Shown in pieces: positions 15,412 to 25,441 of a stretch of DNA of 64,000 bases. The position numbers and the translations under genes are program-made. The notes below the pieces were generated by a model that saw only the letters and a program-made list of their open reading frames with translations, did not search any database and was not told where the DNA came from. Positions within the stretch are counted from its first letter, which is position 1, and every line of letters starts with the position of its first letter. The DNA lies in contig NZ_DAMCHJ010000012.1 in assembly GCF_032104385.1 (NCBI RefSeq), positions 53,332 to 117,331 of the forward strand. Reading direction: 5' to 3'. Source of the stretch: Tissierella sp032104385 (lineage in GTDB: Bacteria; Bacillota; Clostridia; Tissierellales; Tissierellaceae).

Positions 15412-17415
15412 TTATACTGTAAACTTTGAAACCACTTTTAATAAGGATTCTGATTTTTCTTTTGCCAACTTTGCTAACTTAATAACATCATCTGACATTT
15501 GAGTTATAATTGATGTTTCCTGTGCTATACTAGTAGCTCCTTGTGCTTCTTCATTAGCAGCAATTGCTATTTCATCTATTGCTCTCACCATATTTTGCAT
15601 TGAAGCCAAGAGTTCTTCAGACGTAGCACTAAATTCATTTACCACATCATTTATTCCTATAGAATTTTGACTGTATTGTTCACTGGTATTAACAAGATTT
15701 TCATAATCATTTAATACCTTCTTATCAATGAAGTCCATTATTTCGCCGGAGTTAGATGAAAGATTATTGACAGCTTCAAATATTACTTTAGTTACTTCTT
15801 GTATTCTAGAAACTGTATTCTTAGAACCTTCTGCTAATTTTCTAATTTCATCTGCAACAACTGCGAATCCTTTACCTGCTTCACCAGCTCTAGCAGCTTC
15901 AATAGCAGCATTCAATGCCAATAAATTAGTTTGTGAAGTTATCTCGAGAATTGCTTCAGACAATTCATTGATTTGATTAACTGCTTCTGATTGTTTAATG
16001 GCAGTTTCTAAATCACTCTTTGTATTTCTATATATTTCAATTGCATCTTCTCTTGAAGATATTGCCTTTTTCTTCATTTCTTGACTCATATTATTTATCT
16101 CATTTACCATAATTGCACCTTCCTGTGCCTTAGATGCAGTAGATTCAATAGCTCTTTCAATTTCTGTAGATGTTGCACTCATTTCCTCAGTAGATGCGGC
16201 ATTTTCTTCAGTTCCTGCAGACAATTCCTCTGTAGTTGCCGAAATCTCTTCTATGCTTTTATTAAGTTGAGTCATATTCTCATCAATACTAATAAGCATT
16301 TGGCTCACATTAAATGACTCCTCACCTACTTCTTTTATAATATCTTTTACAGATTGCTGCATAGTATCAATTGCATTTGCCAAAACACCTGTTTCATCCT
16401 TCATTTCCATCAATTTTTTAGGTACTACTCCTGTAAAGTCTCCAGTTGCTACTACGTTTAGATAGTCCGAGGCTTCTTTTATAGGATTTGAGATACTTCC
16501 TGCTATAAACAAAGTAATAACTAGACCAATAATAATATAAATAATTGAAATAATTAACATTGAAACCGCTAGACTATTTACTTCTGACATAACTTCTGAC
16601 TTTGGTGCAGTTATAGCTAACAACCAATTAGTTCCTTCTACTGGGGCAAACCCCATATATTTAGCAACACCTTTATAAATATATTCTCCAACTCCTCCTT
16701 CTTCTTCAATCATTCGTTTCTCCATTTCAGCGAAAGATTCTAACTCAGGATCATCTTCAGCATTTTTAATAATATTATCCATTTCCATAACAAGATTTCT
16801 ATCTTCATTAGCTATAGTTGTCCCTTGCTTATTTATCATAAAAACTGCACCGCTTTCCCCATATTGCATATCACTAGTAAAATCACTTAACACATTTCCA
16901 TCTCTGTTAGCAATTAGTACTCCTTTTACCGTATCACCCTCTTTAATAGGAACTGCATAGCACAGCACTACTTTATTATCAGTCTTACTTACAATCGGAT
17001 CCGAAACTACTCTTTTACCCGATAGTGCTTTTATGTAATATTCTCTATCTGAAATATTAGAACTTACTCCATTGGTATTTCTTGAGTTACCATTGATATC
17101 TGCTATATTCATATCTATATGTCCGCTTCGTTTGACTTCAATATTTAATAAATCTAACTTTTCATCTAAAGTTAATTCATTACTTTTTATCCAATGGCTC
17201 TCTGCCAATGCCTCTAATGCATTAAACTGCACTCCCATACCTTCGGTAACAACCTTTGCATCTTCTTTCGCCATTTGATAAAGCGATTCATTAATACTCT
17301 TTGACAAAGCCTTAGATGCCGTTTTATAGGATATAAGTCCAAGACCTATACAAACAACAAATAAAAGTACTCCATAGGATAAAGTTAGCTTTGTTTTAAT
17401 ACTTTTTAATTTCAA
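15412..17415 (-). CDS. Methyl-accepting chemotaxis protein
   Basis: A 667-residue transmembrane chemoreceptor. TM1 lies at about 10-28, followed by a large extracytoplasmic dCache-type sensor (about 35-275), TM2 at about 280-303 (IIYIIIGLVITLFIAG), a HAMP domain, methylation helices and the signalling tip with LALNAAIEAARAGEAGKGFA. The ligand is unknown. The start is TTG behind GAGGAGGGG. No che genes are nearby; it is a single-gene unit with its own terminator. Confidence 0.93.
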   Translation of the reverse strand: MKLKSIKTKLTLSYGVLLFVVCIGLGLISYKTASKALSKSINESLYQMAKEDAKVVTEGMGVQFNALEALAESHWIKSNELTLDEKLDLLNIEVKRSGHIDMNIADINGNSRNTNGVSSNISDREYYIKALSGKRVVSDPIVSKTDNKVVLCYAVPIKEGDTVKGVLIANRDGNVLSDFTSDMQYGESGAVFMINKQGTTIANEDRNLVMEMDNIIKNAEDDPELESFAEMEKRMIEEEGGVGEYIYKGVAKYMGFAPVEGTNWLLAITAPKSEVMSEVNSLAVSMLIISIIYIIIGLVITLFIAGSISNPIKEASDYLNVVATGDFTGVVPKKLMEMKDETGVLANAIDTMQQSVKDIIKEVGEESFNVSQMLISIDENMTQLNKSIEEISATTEELSAGTEENAASTEEMSATSTEIERAIESTASKAQEGAIMVNEINNMSQEMKKKAISSREDAIEIYRNTKSDLETAIKQSEAVNQINELSEAILEITSQTNLLALNAAIEAARAGEAGKGFAVVADEIRKLAEGSKNTVSRIQEVTKVIFEAVNNLSSNSGEIMDFIDKKVLNDYENLVNTSEQYSQNSIGINDVVNEFSATSEELLASMQNMVRAIDEIAIAANEEAQGATSIAQETSIITQMSDDVIKLAKLAKEKSESLLKVVSKFTV

Positions 17416-17613
17416 ATATACCCCTCCTCAGTTAGCAAAAAATATAAAATAATGTATTTTTTTGTAGTTTATTGTATAATTATATATTAATATCTGTATT
17501 AGTTATACTATGTTGATATCAAAGTCATTGCCTTGGTTGTGACAATTTTATACTTATCTATATCCAATATGATAATATAAAATTATTGTCAATTATTTTA
17601 AGGAGGGAACCCT

Positions 17614-19221
17614 TTGACAACTAATGTGAAATTTGGTGAATGTCTATCTTTTTTACTTTCCACTTTGGATATAAGTATGAATCAATTAGCAAAAGCTATA
17701 AATGTAGATAGTTCACTTGTCAATCGTTGGGCTAATGGAAAAAGAATTCCCGCATATAATACGGTATATATTGAAAGTATTACTGAATACCTTTCAAAAA
17801 ATATTAAGAATTCATTTCAAGAACAACATATAAATGAACTTTTTATGAAGATTTGTAAGAATAATGAGTTTAATGGCAATATAATAGAAAAAACTAGAAA
17901 GGTATTATTGGAATCACAAGGATATTCCATTGAGTGTAAAAAAAAAGAGCAAAAACAAAGAAAAGAACAGTCAATTGACGAGAAAAAAACTTCTAATCTT
18001 TTAGATATAAAACAACTTTATTCTGATAACCATGATAATATTAATGTTCCTAATCAAACTATAGATCTATCAGATGAAGACAAAATAATTTTCGGAATCG
18101 AGAACATTATTTCTGCTTTTATTTCCTTACTTGAAATTGCAGCCAATCAAGAACATAAAGATAATAAGATAATTTATATCACTTATAATATGAATACAAT
18201 AAATGATTGTTATAAATTAATTTATTGGCGAAATACTTTGCTAAAGGCTATAAACAATGGATGGGAAGCAATTATCTTATTAAGACTGGATAATAATATT
18301 AATAAAATAATCCAATTCATAGATTTTATATATCCAGTTATTATAACAGGAAAACTTAATATATATTATTTTAACAACTATGATACTTGCTCAACAAATA
18401 GAGAAATATATGTAATTCCTGAAATTGGTGCATTATCTTGCTTTTCAACAAATCCAGATTGGGAAATTAACTGTGGTTTTTATTTGAAAAATAAATCTGG
18501 AATAGATATTCTCAAAAACTACTTTAGTAAACTCCTTATAAATCATGCTGAACCTATCGTAAAGTATTATTCAAAATATACAGAATATTACAATGACTTA
18601 GTAGGATTTGAAGAGAATATAGGCAATCGCTTTCAATACAAATATTGTTTTAGTATGCTTATGCTAACTAATAACTTGTTCCAAAAATTTCTTAAGAAGA
18701 AGAATGTTTCCAGTAACGAGGGAATTATGGCTTTAAATATTCATAAAAGAAGATTTAATGCATTTTTATCAAATATACAGTACTATAAATATACAGATAT
18801 ATATTTATCAAACTCTATTAAATATTTAATTATAGATAAAAAATTTCATTTTGACTACTCTACTGGTACTGAAATAATTAATTTAGAAATTCAAGATATC
18901 ATCGAAATCTTACAAAATATAATTTACCTCCTTGAAACATATGACAATTTCAACATAGCCTTTATGCCCCAAAATACTGTTACATTATTAAAAAATATTA
19001 ATTCATATTGTACAGTTAAAGATAGGCAGTATATATTATTTAAAACATTTAGTTCTCCAGAAAGTATATCAGAAATACAATTATCTATGGAAGAACATAT
19101 GATTATTAAATCATTTGGTGAATATTTTAAACAAACCTTGAAACAAATTGCTCCCGTTAATAAGGAGAAAAATGAAATTATTAAAATGCTGCAATATCAT
19201 ATAGATATATTAAACAAATAA
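17614..19221 (+). CDS. Large XRE-type HTH protein of unknown function
   Basis: A 535-residue protein. Residues 8-60 form an XRE-like helix-turn-helix (MNQLAKAINVDSSLVNRWAN, then GKRIPAYNT). A charged linker and about 400 residues without a recognised domain follow, containing several I/N/Y-rich segments such as GKLNIYYFNNYD. No catalytic motif or membrane helix is clear. It starts at TTG, 7-8 nt from AAGGAGG. It is transcribed away from the chemoreceptor. A regulator is likely from the HTH; the big C-terminal part probably senses a signal or protein partner. Confidence 0.6.
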   Translation: MTTNVKFGECLSFLLSTLDISMNQLAKAINVDSSLVNRWANGKRIPAYNTVYIESITEYLSKNIKNSFQEQHINELFMKICKNNEFNGNIIEKTRKVLLESQGYSIECKKKEQKQRKEQSIDEKKTSNLLDIKQLYSDNHDNINVPNQTIDLSDEDKIIFGIENIISAFISLLEIAANQEHKDNKIIYITYNMNTINDCYKLIYWRNTLLKAINNGWEAIILLRLDNNINKIIQFIDFIYPVIITGKLNIYYFNNYDTCSTNREIYVIPEIGALSCFSTNPDWEINCGFYLKNKSGIDILKNYFSKLLINHAEPIVKYYSKYTEYYNDLVGFEENIGNRFQYKYCFSMLMLTNNLFQKFLKKKNVSSNEGIMALNIHKRRFNAFLSNIQYYKYTDIYLSNSIKYLIIDKKFHFDYSTGTEIINLEIQDIIEILQNIIYLLETYDNFNIAFMPQNTVTLLKNINSYCTVKDRQYILFKTFSSPESISEIQLSMEEHMIIKSFGEYFKQTLKQIAPVNKEKNEIIKMLQYHIDILNK

Positions 19222-19256
19222 GTAATAGAAATGGTACCAAGTACCATTCTTGTTAC

Positions 19257-20057
19257 CTATTTGTAAAGATCCTTTACCTGAGATAAATATATAAATTCAA
19301 TTCCTTGTCCTTTTAACTTTTCAGACATCTTATCTATTGTATTTATTGTTATTTTACCTCCTTGACCTCCTACATGACCAATTCCTATTGCATAACCTTT
19401 ATCTAAAGCTATCTTACTAAGTTCATCCATGGCTTTTGATATGTAATATTCCGTCCTTTCGTTATCTAAAAAAACATTTCTTTGAAAATACACTACTCCT
19501 AGTTCTTTGCTTATTTCTTCGGAAATTTTAGATTCGTCTGTCTTACTATTTAAAAAATAAATATCCTTTTCCTTTGCTATATTTATGATTTCCTTCATAA
19601 TCATTTCGTCTTTCATGATCTTAGACCCCATATGATTATTTATTCCCTTTGCCCATTTCAATTGTTCTAAGGCATCATAAACAATTTCTTTGATTTCATC
19701 ATTACAAAAATTTGATCTTATTGCCCTAGGTCCTAACCACTTCGGATCACCTTTCTCTGGCTCCATTGGTAAATGCAATATTATCTCCATCCCAGCTTCA
19801 TGAGCTTTTTTTGCATCTATCTCTGTGTATTCAAGAAATGGCATTACAGCTGCAGTAATAGGTATATCAAGTTTAGTTAGCTCGTCTATTCCTTCTCCAT
19901 TATTTCCTAAATCATCTATAACTAAGGCAATACGTCCTTTAGTAATGCTTGTTTCAATAGATTTTTCTGTTAAAGTAAATTTAAAAATCAAAAAAAATAT
20001 AATAATAATTGCCAGAAAGAAAATCATTAATGTTTTTTTGTTTATAATAATAAGCAT
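19257..20057 (-). CDS. Divergent polysaccharide deacetylase, YibQ-like
   Basis: A 266-residue protein with an N-terminal membrane anchor (residues 8-28) and a YibQ/DUF610 deacetylase-like barrel outside. Motifs: VIDDLGNNG (residues 46-54), LHLPMEP, NHMGSK and IGIGHVGG, corresponding to the metal-binding Asp/His positions. Members are thought to act on cell-wall or secreted polysaccharide; the substrate is unproven. The ATG has GAGGTGG 8 nt upstream. It is a lone gene between the HTH regulator and groEL. Confidence 0.82.
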   Translation of the reverse strand: MLIIINKKTLMIFFLAIIIIFFLIFKFTLTEKSIETSITKGRIALVIDDLGNNGEGIDELTKLDIPITAAVMPFLEYTEIDAKKAHEAGMEIILHLPMEPEKGDPKWLGPRAIRSNFCNDEIKEIVYDALEQLKWAKGINNHMGSKIMKDEMIMKEIINIAKEKDIYFLNSKTDESKISEEISKELGVVYFQRNVFLDNERTEYYISKAMDELSKIALDKGYAIGIGHVGGQGGKITINTIDKMSEKLKGQGIEFIYLSQVKDLYK

Positions 20058-20155
20058 AAAAAAACCACCTCTAATTTATTAGAATTTAATCCATATACTA
20101 ATATATGAACTATATGCTAATAATATTAAAGAAGTTAATATTTATATGATATAAT

Positions 20156-20190
20156 AAAAAAACTCCCGAAGTTTCCTTCGGAAGTTTTTT
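20156..20190 (-). terminator. groEL terminator
   Basis: ACTTCCGAAG-GAAA-CTTCGGGAGT on the minus strand, with one mismatch, a GAAA tetraloop and a following run of T. It begins 2 nt past the groEL stop. Confidence 0.92.
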
Positions 20191-20191
20191 A

Positions 20192-21829
20192 TTACATCAT
20201 ACCGCCCATGCCACCCATGCCGCCCATTCCTGCCATAGCTGCCATTGGGTCTTCTTTTTCTATATCTACTACTGCACCTTCTGTAGTAAGTACCATAGCT
20301 GCTACAGATGAAGCATTTTGTAATGCTGATCTAGTTACCTTAGTTGGATCTGCTATACCTGCTTTAATCATGTCTATATATCTTTCATTTAAAGCATCAA
20401 ATCCAGTACCTGGTGCTTCTTCTTTAACCTTTTCAACGATAACAGAACCCTCAAGTCCTGCATTTGCCGCAATTTGTCTAACTGGCTCTTCTAACGCCCT
20501 CACTATTATACTAACTCCTGTTTTTTCATCACCATAAGTTGTTTCAAGTAATTTAGCTACAGCTGGTATTGCATCTATTAATACTGTTCCACCACCAGGA
20601 ACCATACCTTCTTCAACTCCTGCACGTGTTGCAGCTAGAGCATCTTCAATTCTAAGCTTTCTTTCCTTAAGTTCTGTTTCAGTTGCAGCACCTACTTGGA
20701 TTACCGCTACTCCACCTGATAATTTAGCAAGTCTTTCTTGAAGTTTTTCAGAATCAAATTCTGATTCAGTTTCTTCAAGTTGAGCTTTAATTTGTTTAAC
20801 TCTATTTTGGATTTCTTCTTGGTTACCTTCTCCATTAACTATTACAGTATTTTCTTTATCAACCTTAACCTTTGCTGCTCTACCTAACATTTCAATAGTG
20901 GCTTCTTTTAAATCATATCCCAATTCTTCTGATATTACTTCGCCGCCTGTTAAAATCGCTATATCTTGTAGCATTTCTTTTCTTCTATCTCCGAATCCTG
21001 GTGCCTTAACCGCAACGCAGTTAAATGTTCCTCTTAATTTATTAACTACTAATGTAGCCATTGCCTCTCCTTCAATATCTTCAGCAATAATTACAAGTGG
21101 TTTTCCTAGTTGTACTATTTGCTCAAGAATTGGAAGAATTTCTTGGATATTGCTAATCTTCTTATCAGTGATTAATATATATGGATTTTCATATTCTGCT
21201 ATCATTTTTTCAGTATCCGTTACCATGTAAGCAGATACATATCCTCTATCAAATTGCATACCTTCTACTACGTCTAGAGTAGTTCCCATAGATCTTGATT
21301 CTTCTACAGTGATAACTCCATCATTTCCTACCTTTTCCATAGCATCAGCTATTAATTTTCCTATTTCTTCATCCCCTGCAGAAATAGATGCGAGTTGAGC
21401 TATAGATTCTTTTGATTCTACGTTCTTAGAAAATCTTTTGATTTCTTCTACTGTAGCATTTACAGCTGATTTAATTCCTCTTTGAAGAATCATTGGATTT
21501 GCACCAGCAGCAACGTTTTTAAGTCCTTCTCTAATAATAGCTTGAGCAAGTAGAGTAGCTGTTGTAGTTCCATCTCCTGCTACATCATTAGTCTTTGTAG
21601 CTACTTCTTTAACAAGCTGAGCACCCATATTTTCATATTTATCTTCTAATTCTATTTCACGAGCTATAGTTACACCATCATTTGTAATAAGTGGTGCGCC
21701 AAATTTCTTATCTAATACAACATTTCTTCCCTTTGGTCCTAATGTAACCTTTACAGTATCAGCTAATTGATTTATTCCTCTTTCCATAGCACGACGTGCA
21801 TCTTCGCCAAACTTAATTTCCTTCGCCAT
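20192..21829 (-). CDS. groL: Chaperonin GroEL (Hsp60)
   Basis: 545 residues, the standard length. It has the conserved N-terminus KEIKFGEDAR, the ATP-binding VTLGPKGRNVV and AGDGTTTATLLAQ, and the GGM-rich C-terminal tail. It folds client proteins with GroES. It is cotranscribed with groES and subject to HrcA control through the CIRCE element at 22388-22414. The groES-groEL gap is 232 nt, unusually long, and filled with a repeat-like sequence. Confidence 0.98.
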   Translation of the reverse strand: MAKEIKFGEDARRAMERGINQLADTVKVTLGPKGRNVVLDKKFGAPLITNDGVTIAREIELEDKYENMGAQLVKEVATKTNDVAGDGTTTATLLAQAIIREGLKNVAAGANPMILQRGIKSAVNATVEEIKRFSKNVESKESIAQLASISAGDEEIGKLIADAMEKVGNDGVITVEESRSMGTTLDVVEGMQFDRGYVSAYMVTDTEKMIAEYENPYILITDKKISNIQEILPILEQIVQLGKPLVIIAEDIEGEAMATLVVNKLRGTFNCVAVKAPGFGDRRKEMLQDIAILTGGEVISEELGYDLKEATIEMLGRAAKVKVDKENTVIVNGEGNQEEIQNRVKQIKAQLEETESEFDSEKLQERLAKLSGGVAVIQVGAATETELKERKLRIEDALAATRAGVEEGMVPGGGTVLIDAIPAVAKLLETTYGDEKTGVSIIVRALEEPVRQIAANAGLEGSVIVEKVKEEAPGTGFDALNERYIDMIKAGIADPTKVTRSALQNASSVAAMVLTTEGAVVDIEKEDPMAAMAGMGGMGGMGGMM

Positions 21830-21849
21830 TTATATACACACTCCTTTTA

Positions 21850-22060
21850 AATTCAGTTAATAGTTAGTAGTAAAGAACTAATAGTTGAAAGGATTAAAGA
21901 CCCAAAAGTCTTACTTAAAACTTTTCGCTGGGTAAAGAAACCCTAAAGGACTACTGAACAGTACCCTGTGGGGCAAATATTAGTAGCTAAGCGATGTACA
22001 CAAAATTGAAAATCACAATTTTAATACACTGCTTATATTCACCATTAGCTATTCACTATA
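21850..22060. repeat. MITE-like insertion between groES and groEL
   Basis: About 210 bp of noncoding DNA with imperfect terminal inverted repeats (GTTAATAGTTAGTAGT on one side, the complement of ATTAGCTATTCACTA on the other) and several internal complementary blocks (AGACCCAAAAGTCTT, GGGTAAAGAAACCC, AAAATTG with CAATTTT). It is GC-richer than the surrounding spacers. It looks like a small non-autonomous repeat or a structured RNA leader. I cannot see a second copy in this window. Confidence 0.45.
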
Positions 22061-22061
22061 A

Positions 22062-22343
22062 TTACTCCACTATTGCTAGGATATCAGCTAATTTTAGTAT
22101 AGTTAATTCTTCACCATCTACTTTAATTTCTGTTCCTGCATATTTTGAGAATATTACTTTGTCTCCAACTTTAATTTGGTCTTTTTTCTTTTCATCATTT
22201 GTAATATCAGCACCAATAGCAACTACTTCTGCCATTTGTGGCTGTTCTTTAGCAGTACTTGGTAAAACTATACCACTCTTTGTCTTTTCCTCTACTTCTA
22301 CTTTTTTAATTACAATCCTATCACCTAATGGTCTAAGGTTCAT
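22062..22343 (-). CDS. groS: Co-chaperonin GroES (Hsp10)
   Basis: 93 residues with typical features: MNLRPLGDRIVIKK at the start, the mobile loop (TKSGIVLPSTAKEQPQ) and DKVIFSKYAGTEIK. It caps GroEL. It is the first gene of the operon, with CIRCE 45-71 nt upstream. Confidence 0.98.
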   Translation of the reverse strand: MNLRPLGDRIVIKKVEVEEKTKSGIVLPSTAKEQPQMAEVVAIGADITNDEKKKDQIKVGDKVIFSKYAGTEIKVDGEELTILKLADILAIVE

Positions 22344-22387
22344 TTTATTACCTCCTTATGTTAATATTAATTTTTCCTTTCATTTTA

Positions 22388-22414
22388 TTAGCACTTACTG
22401 TTATCGAGTGCTAA
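22388..22414. promoter_or_regulatory. CIRCE operator (HrcA site)
   Basis: TTAGCACTT-N9-GAGTGCTAA matches the CIRCE inverted repeat with one mismatch in the left arm. It marks heat-shock control of groES-groEL by HrcA. Confidence 0.95.
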
Positions 22415-22604
22415 TGTTTACAATATATATGTTACTTAAATGAAATCATGTAATCAAGTCTCAATTTAGACTGTATTAAGGTATTATTTGCTAAAATATG
22501 CCTTTATATCCATCCATCTTATATTTTCTTTAATTTACTATTCTTATCTTATTAAATCAACTGATTCTACTAGTATATATTAACTGATAGAAATAAAATT
22601 AAAT

Positions 22605-22626
22605 AAGAACACCCTAGGGTGTTCTT
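22605..22626. terminator. Terminator-like palindrome after iadA
   Basis: AAGAACACCCT-AGGGTGTTCTT is a perfect 22-bp palindrome 7 nt past the iadA stop. Its T-tract is short. Confidence 0.65.
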
Positions 22627-22632
22627 ATAATA

Positions 22633-23775
22633 TCACTCATATGTGCCTTTTACAAGTAATTCTTCTCCATCTAACATCAATTTTCCATTGGAGATTACTG
22701 ATATTAAGTTCATATTTTTATCTAATATTAATAAATCTGCATCTGAATCTTCACCAATATATCCCTTTCTAGGATATAAATTTAATGCCTTAGCTACATT
22801 TATAGTGAAAAACTGTAATGCCTTTTCTAGTTGAAAACCAGCTTCTAATACCATATTTTGCATCTCAGTAAATAAACTACTTACAGAGGAAGCTCCAATT
22901 TTTACTAGATTCCCATATTCATCATATTTAGACCAACTACCATATCCATCGGAACTAATAGTTATATTTTCTAAAGGAACGCCATTCTTTTCTGCCCTTA
23001 AAATAACATTAGTCGGAGATAGATCCTTATATATTCCGCAGGTTAAATCTATTAACCCACCTCTTTTAGCATAATGGAAGGACTCTACAAGTAATTCTTC
23101 CTTTCTATTTACATGGGTTGGTCTTATGGTTCTAATAGGAATTTCCGTTTCTTCCAGAACTTCATTTATTAGACCTAAACCTTTTCTTCCATTTCCCATA
23201 TGAGCCACAACTATTCCAGCCTTTCCAGACATCATACCTGCTACTCTTGCATCTGATGCAAGTCTTGCCAATTCATACTTTGATACACTAGGGGCTCTAT
23301 GATCAGATAATGCAATTTTCACCCCTATTATTTCATCTATAAAAACTATGTCCTTCTTCACTGAATCTGTTAATGTTATGGAAGGATAGCCATAGGAACC
23401 AGTATGAATATATGCAGATATTCCTTCTTCTTTTAGAGATTTTGCCTTAGCCAATAAATTTTCTATATTCCTTGTAGTTCCATCAGTTCCTAAAAGTCCT
23501 ACTACAGTAGTGATACCTCCTTCTATTAATTTAGATAAGGTAATTTCAGGTACTCTGGTTTTGAAACTTCCCTCTCCTCCACCACCAGTAATATGAACAT
23601 GATTATCTATTAAACCTGGTATAAGTTTCTTGCCTGTCCCATCAATTATCTTAACTTTATGACTAAATGATTCTATCTTATCTTCTATTAAAGCTATCTT
23701 TTTACCAATTATTAAAACATCTTTTATCCCAATATTTTTAGGACAAAACACCTCTATATTTTTAATTAATAACAT
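22633..23775 (-). CDS. iadA: Beta-aspartyl (isoaspartyl) dipeptidase
   Basis: About 380 residues, near the usual 390. An amidohydrolase that cleaves isoaspartyl dipeptides from damaged proteins. The zinc-ligand signature is DNHVHITGGGGEG; further ligands are VAHMGNG and RPTHVNR, and the catalytic Asp is in SSDGYGS. I chose the ATG at 23775 behind GAGGTG, 2 nt past the nhaC stop. A 60-residue upstream extension is only the nhaC reading shifted out of frame. It is coupled to the antiporter behind a sigma-54 promoter, suggesting use of isoaspartyl peptides as nutrient. Confidence 0.93.
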   Translation of the reverse strand: MLLIKNIEVFCPKNIGIKDVLIIGKKIALIEDKIESFSHKVKIIDGTGKKLIPGLIDNHVHITGGGGEGSFKTRVPEITLSKLIEGGITTVVGLLGTDGTTRNIENLLAKAKSLKEEGISAYIHTGSYGYPSITLTDSVKKDIVFIDEIIGVKIALSDHRAPSVSKYELARLASDARVAGMMSGKAGIVVAHMGNGRKGLGLINEVLEETEIPIRTIRPTHVNRKEELLVESFHYAKRGGLIDLTCGIYKDLSPTNVILRAEKNGVPLENITISSDGYGSWSKYDEYGNLVKIGASSVSSLFTEMQNMVLEAGFQLEKALQFFTINVAKALNLYPRKGYIGEDSDADLLILDKNMNLISVISNGKLMLDGEELLVKGTYE

Positions 23776-23777
23776 AA

Positions 23778-25216
23778 TTACACCTCTTCTTGTATCCTTT
23801 TTTTGTCTTCTGGACTCAATTTTGCAATTCCAAGACCTGTAAATGCTAAGATTATTGCAAATACTATTCCCATATAATTTAGTATGGCCCAAGGTAAGTA
23901 TTCCATTGTAGAAACACCTAATGTAGTTGACATATATGCTCCCGCTGCAGACCATGGTATAAGAGGTACTAATACAGTTCCTGAATCTTCCAATGTCCTA
24001 GAAAGATTTTTTGGATGAAGATTTCTCTCAACATATACATCCCTAAATAATTCTCCAGGTATCAATATAGATAGATAAGAATTCCCAGTAACAAAAGCTA
24101 CAGTAAAACAAGAAGCAATAGTAGACAATATTATACCAGCCGTAGTCTTAACTCTTTTCAATAATTCCTCCAATACTACATCTAACATTCCAGATATACT
24201 AATAATGCCTGCAAAACCCATGGCACAGAATACAAGCACAGTAGTACTAGTTACTGATACAACTCCTCCCCTATTAATCAAAGTTGTAACCATAGTGCTA
24301 ATTTCCCCTTCATATCCTGTCATACTAACATTGAAACCTTGAATCAAGGATATAAAACCATTTTTAAGNNNNNNNNNNGAACTATCATACCAATAATTAC
24401 TGAAAAAATACTTGTTCCCAACATTGTAGGTATAGTAGGCAACTTTAGTAATGACCCTGCAATAATAAACACTACAGGTAATAATAATAAAATATTCCAA
24501 TTAAACATACTGTCCAGTTGACCTTGCAATAAATCTACAGTTTCTGGTGTACCAACTTCTCCAGAGGTTCCCATGCCCACTATAAAATATACTATTAAAG
24601 ATACTATAGTAGCAGGTATAGTGGTATAAAGCATATGTTTAATATGTTCATATAGTTCAGAGCCTGCTGCCAATGGAGCTAAGTTTGTAGTATCAGAAAA
24701 AGGAGACAGTTTATCACCAAAATATGCTCCTGCTACGACTGCCCCTGCTACTGGAGCAAGAGGTGCTCCAAGTCCTCCAGCTATACCCATTATAGCTACT
24801 CCTATTGTCCCTGCTGATCCCCATGATGTACCAGTAATAGTAGATAAAATAGCTGAAATTATAAATGCTGTTACTAATAAGTACTTTGGATTTACAATTC
24901 TCACTCCATAGTAAATAATCATAGGTACAGTACCTGAAAACATCCAAGAACCAATAAGTAATCCTACACTCCATAATATTAATGTCGCCGGCAATGCCCT
25001 TGCTATTTTTTCAATTACTCCAGCCTGCATTTCTTCCCAACTATAACCTAATCTCCAGGCTATTATTCCAGCAACAAAAGCCGATATGATGATAATAGGC
25101 TCTGTCCTAATCTTTAGCACACCTACTCCTAATGTCAGAGATATTACCATAAATAATATTGGAAAAAATCCCTGAATAAAAGTTGGCTTTTTCTTAACTC
25201 TTTCTTTCTTTGACAT
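23778..25216 (-). CDS. nhaC: NhaC-family Na+/H+ antiporter-like transporter (assembly gap inside)
   Basis: About 480 residues with 10-12 hydrophobic segments. The family signature appears as GTSWGSAGTIGVAIMG and FSDTTNLAPLAAGSE. NhaC-type proteins exchange Na+ and H+, and some exchange amino-acid-related anions. The pairing with a dipeptidase hints that this copy might move a peptide-derived substrate. The coding sequence is interrupted only by N at 24369-24378, where the two sides fit one protein (up to VIIGMIV, then LKNGFISLIQ) but not with exactly 10 bases. Start ATG with AGGGAGG upstream. Confidence 0.87.
24369..24378. other. Assembly gap (10 N)
   Basis: Ten unknown bases inside the nhaC-like gene. 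The flanking frames imply a different true length. Confidence 0.97.
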
Positions 25217-25259
25217 ATTATATCCTCCCTTAAAATATTATTAATTCAATATTATATAT

Positions 25260-25275
25260 TGCAATTTTCATGCCT
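25260..25275 (-). promoter_or_regulatory. Sigma-54 promoter of nhaC-iadA
   Basis: On the minus strand AGGCAT-N5-TTGCA: GG and GC are exactly 12 nt apart, as needed for a -24/-12 promoter (consensus TGGCAC-N5-TTGCA). It lies about 45 nt upstream of the nhaC start and just downstream of the gene for a sigma-54 activator. Confidence 0.7.
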
Positions 25276-25403
25276 AAATTAAAATATTATAAAGATTTAT
25301 TAAAATATTCATACAAATTACTACTTTGCTTTATTGAGATAACTTCATAAACTATAATCTTCAAATATATAAATATGTCCATATTTAATTCCATGGACAA
25401 AAT

Positions 25404-25441
25404 AAACCATGACATGGTTATATATATCCATGTCATGGTTT
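25404..25441 (-). terminator. Terminator of the sigma-54 activator gene
   Basis: AAACCATGACATGG and its complement (25404-25417, 25428-25441) form a perfect 14-bp stem overlapping the stop codon. The T-tract is short (TTTATTTTG). Confidence 0.7.

Noticed and set aside
19229..19250. Terminator after the large HTH gene (AATGGTA-CCAAG-TACCATT)
   Set aside because: The stem is only 7 bp with no T-tract, so I left it unannotated.
22633..23955. Longer N-terminus for IadA
   Set aside because: The extra 60 residues are the nhaC sequence in another frame; the ATG at 23775 has the ribosome site.
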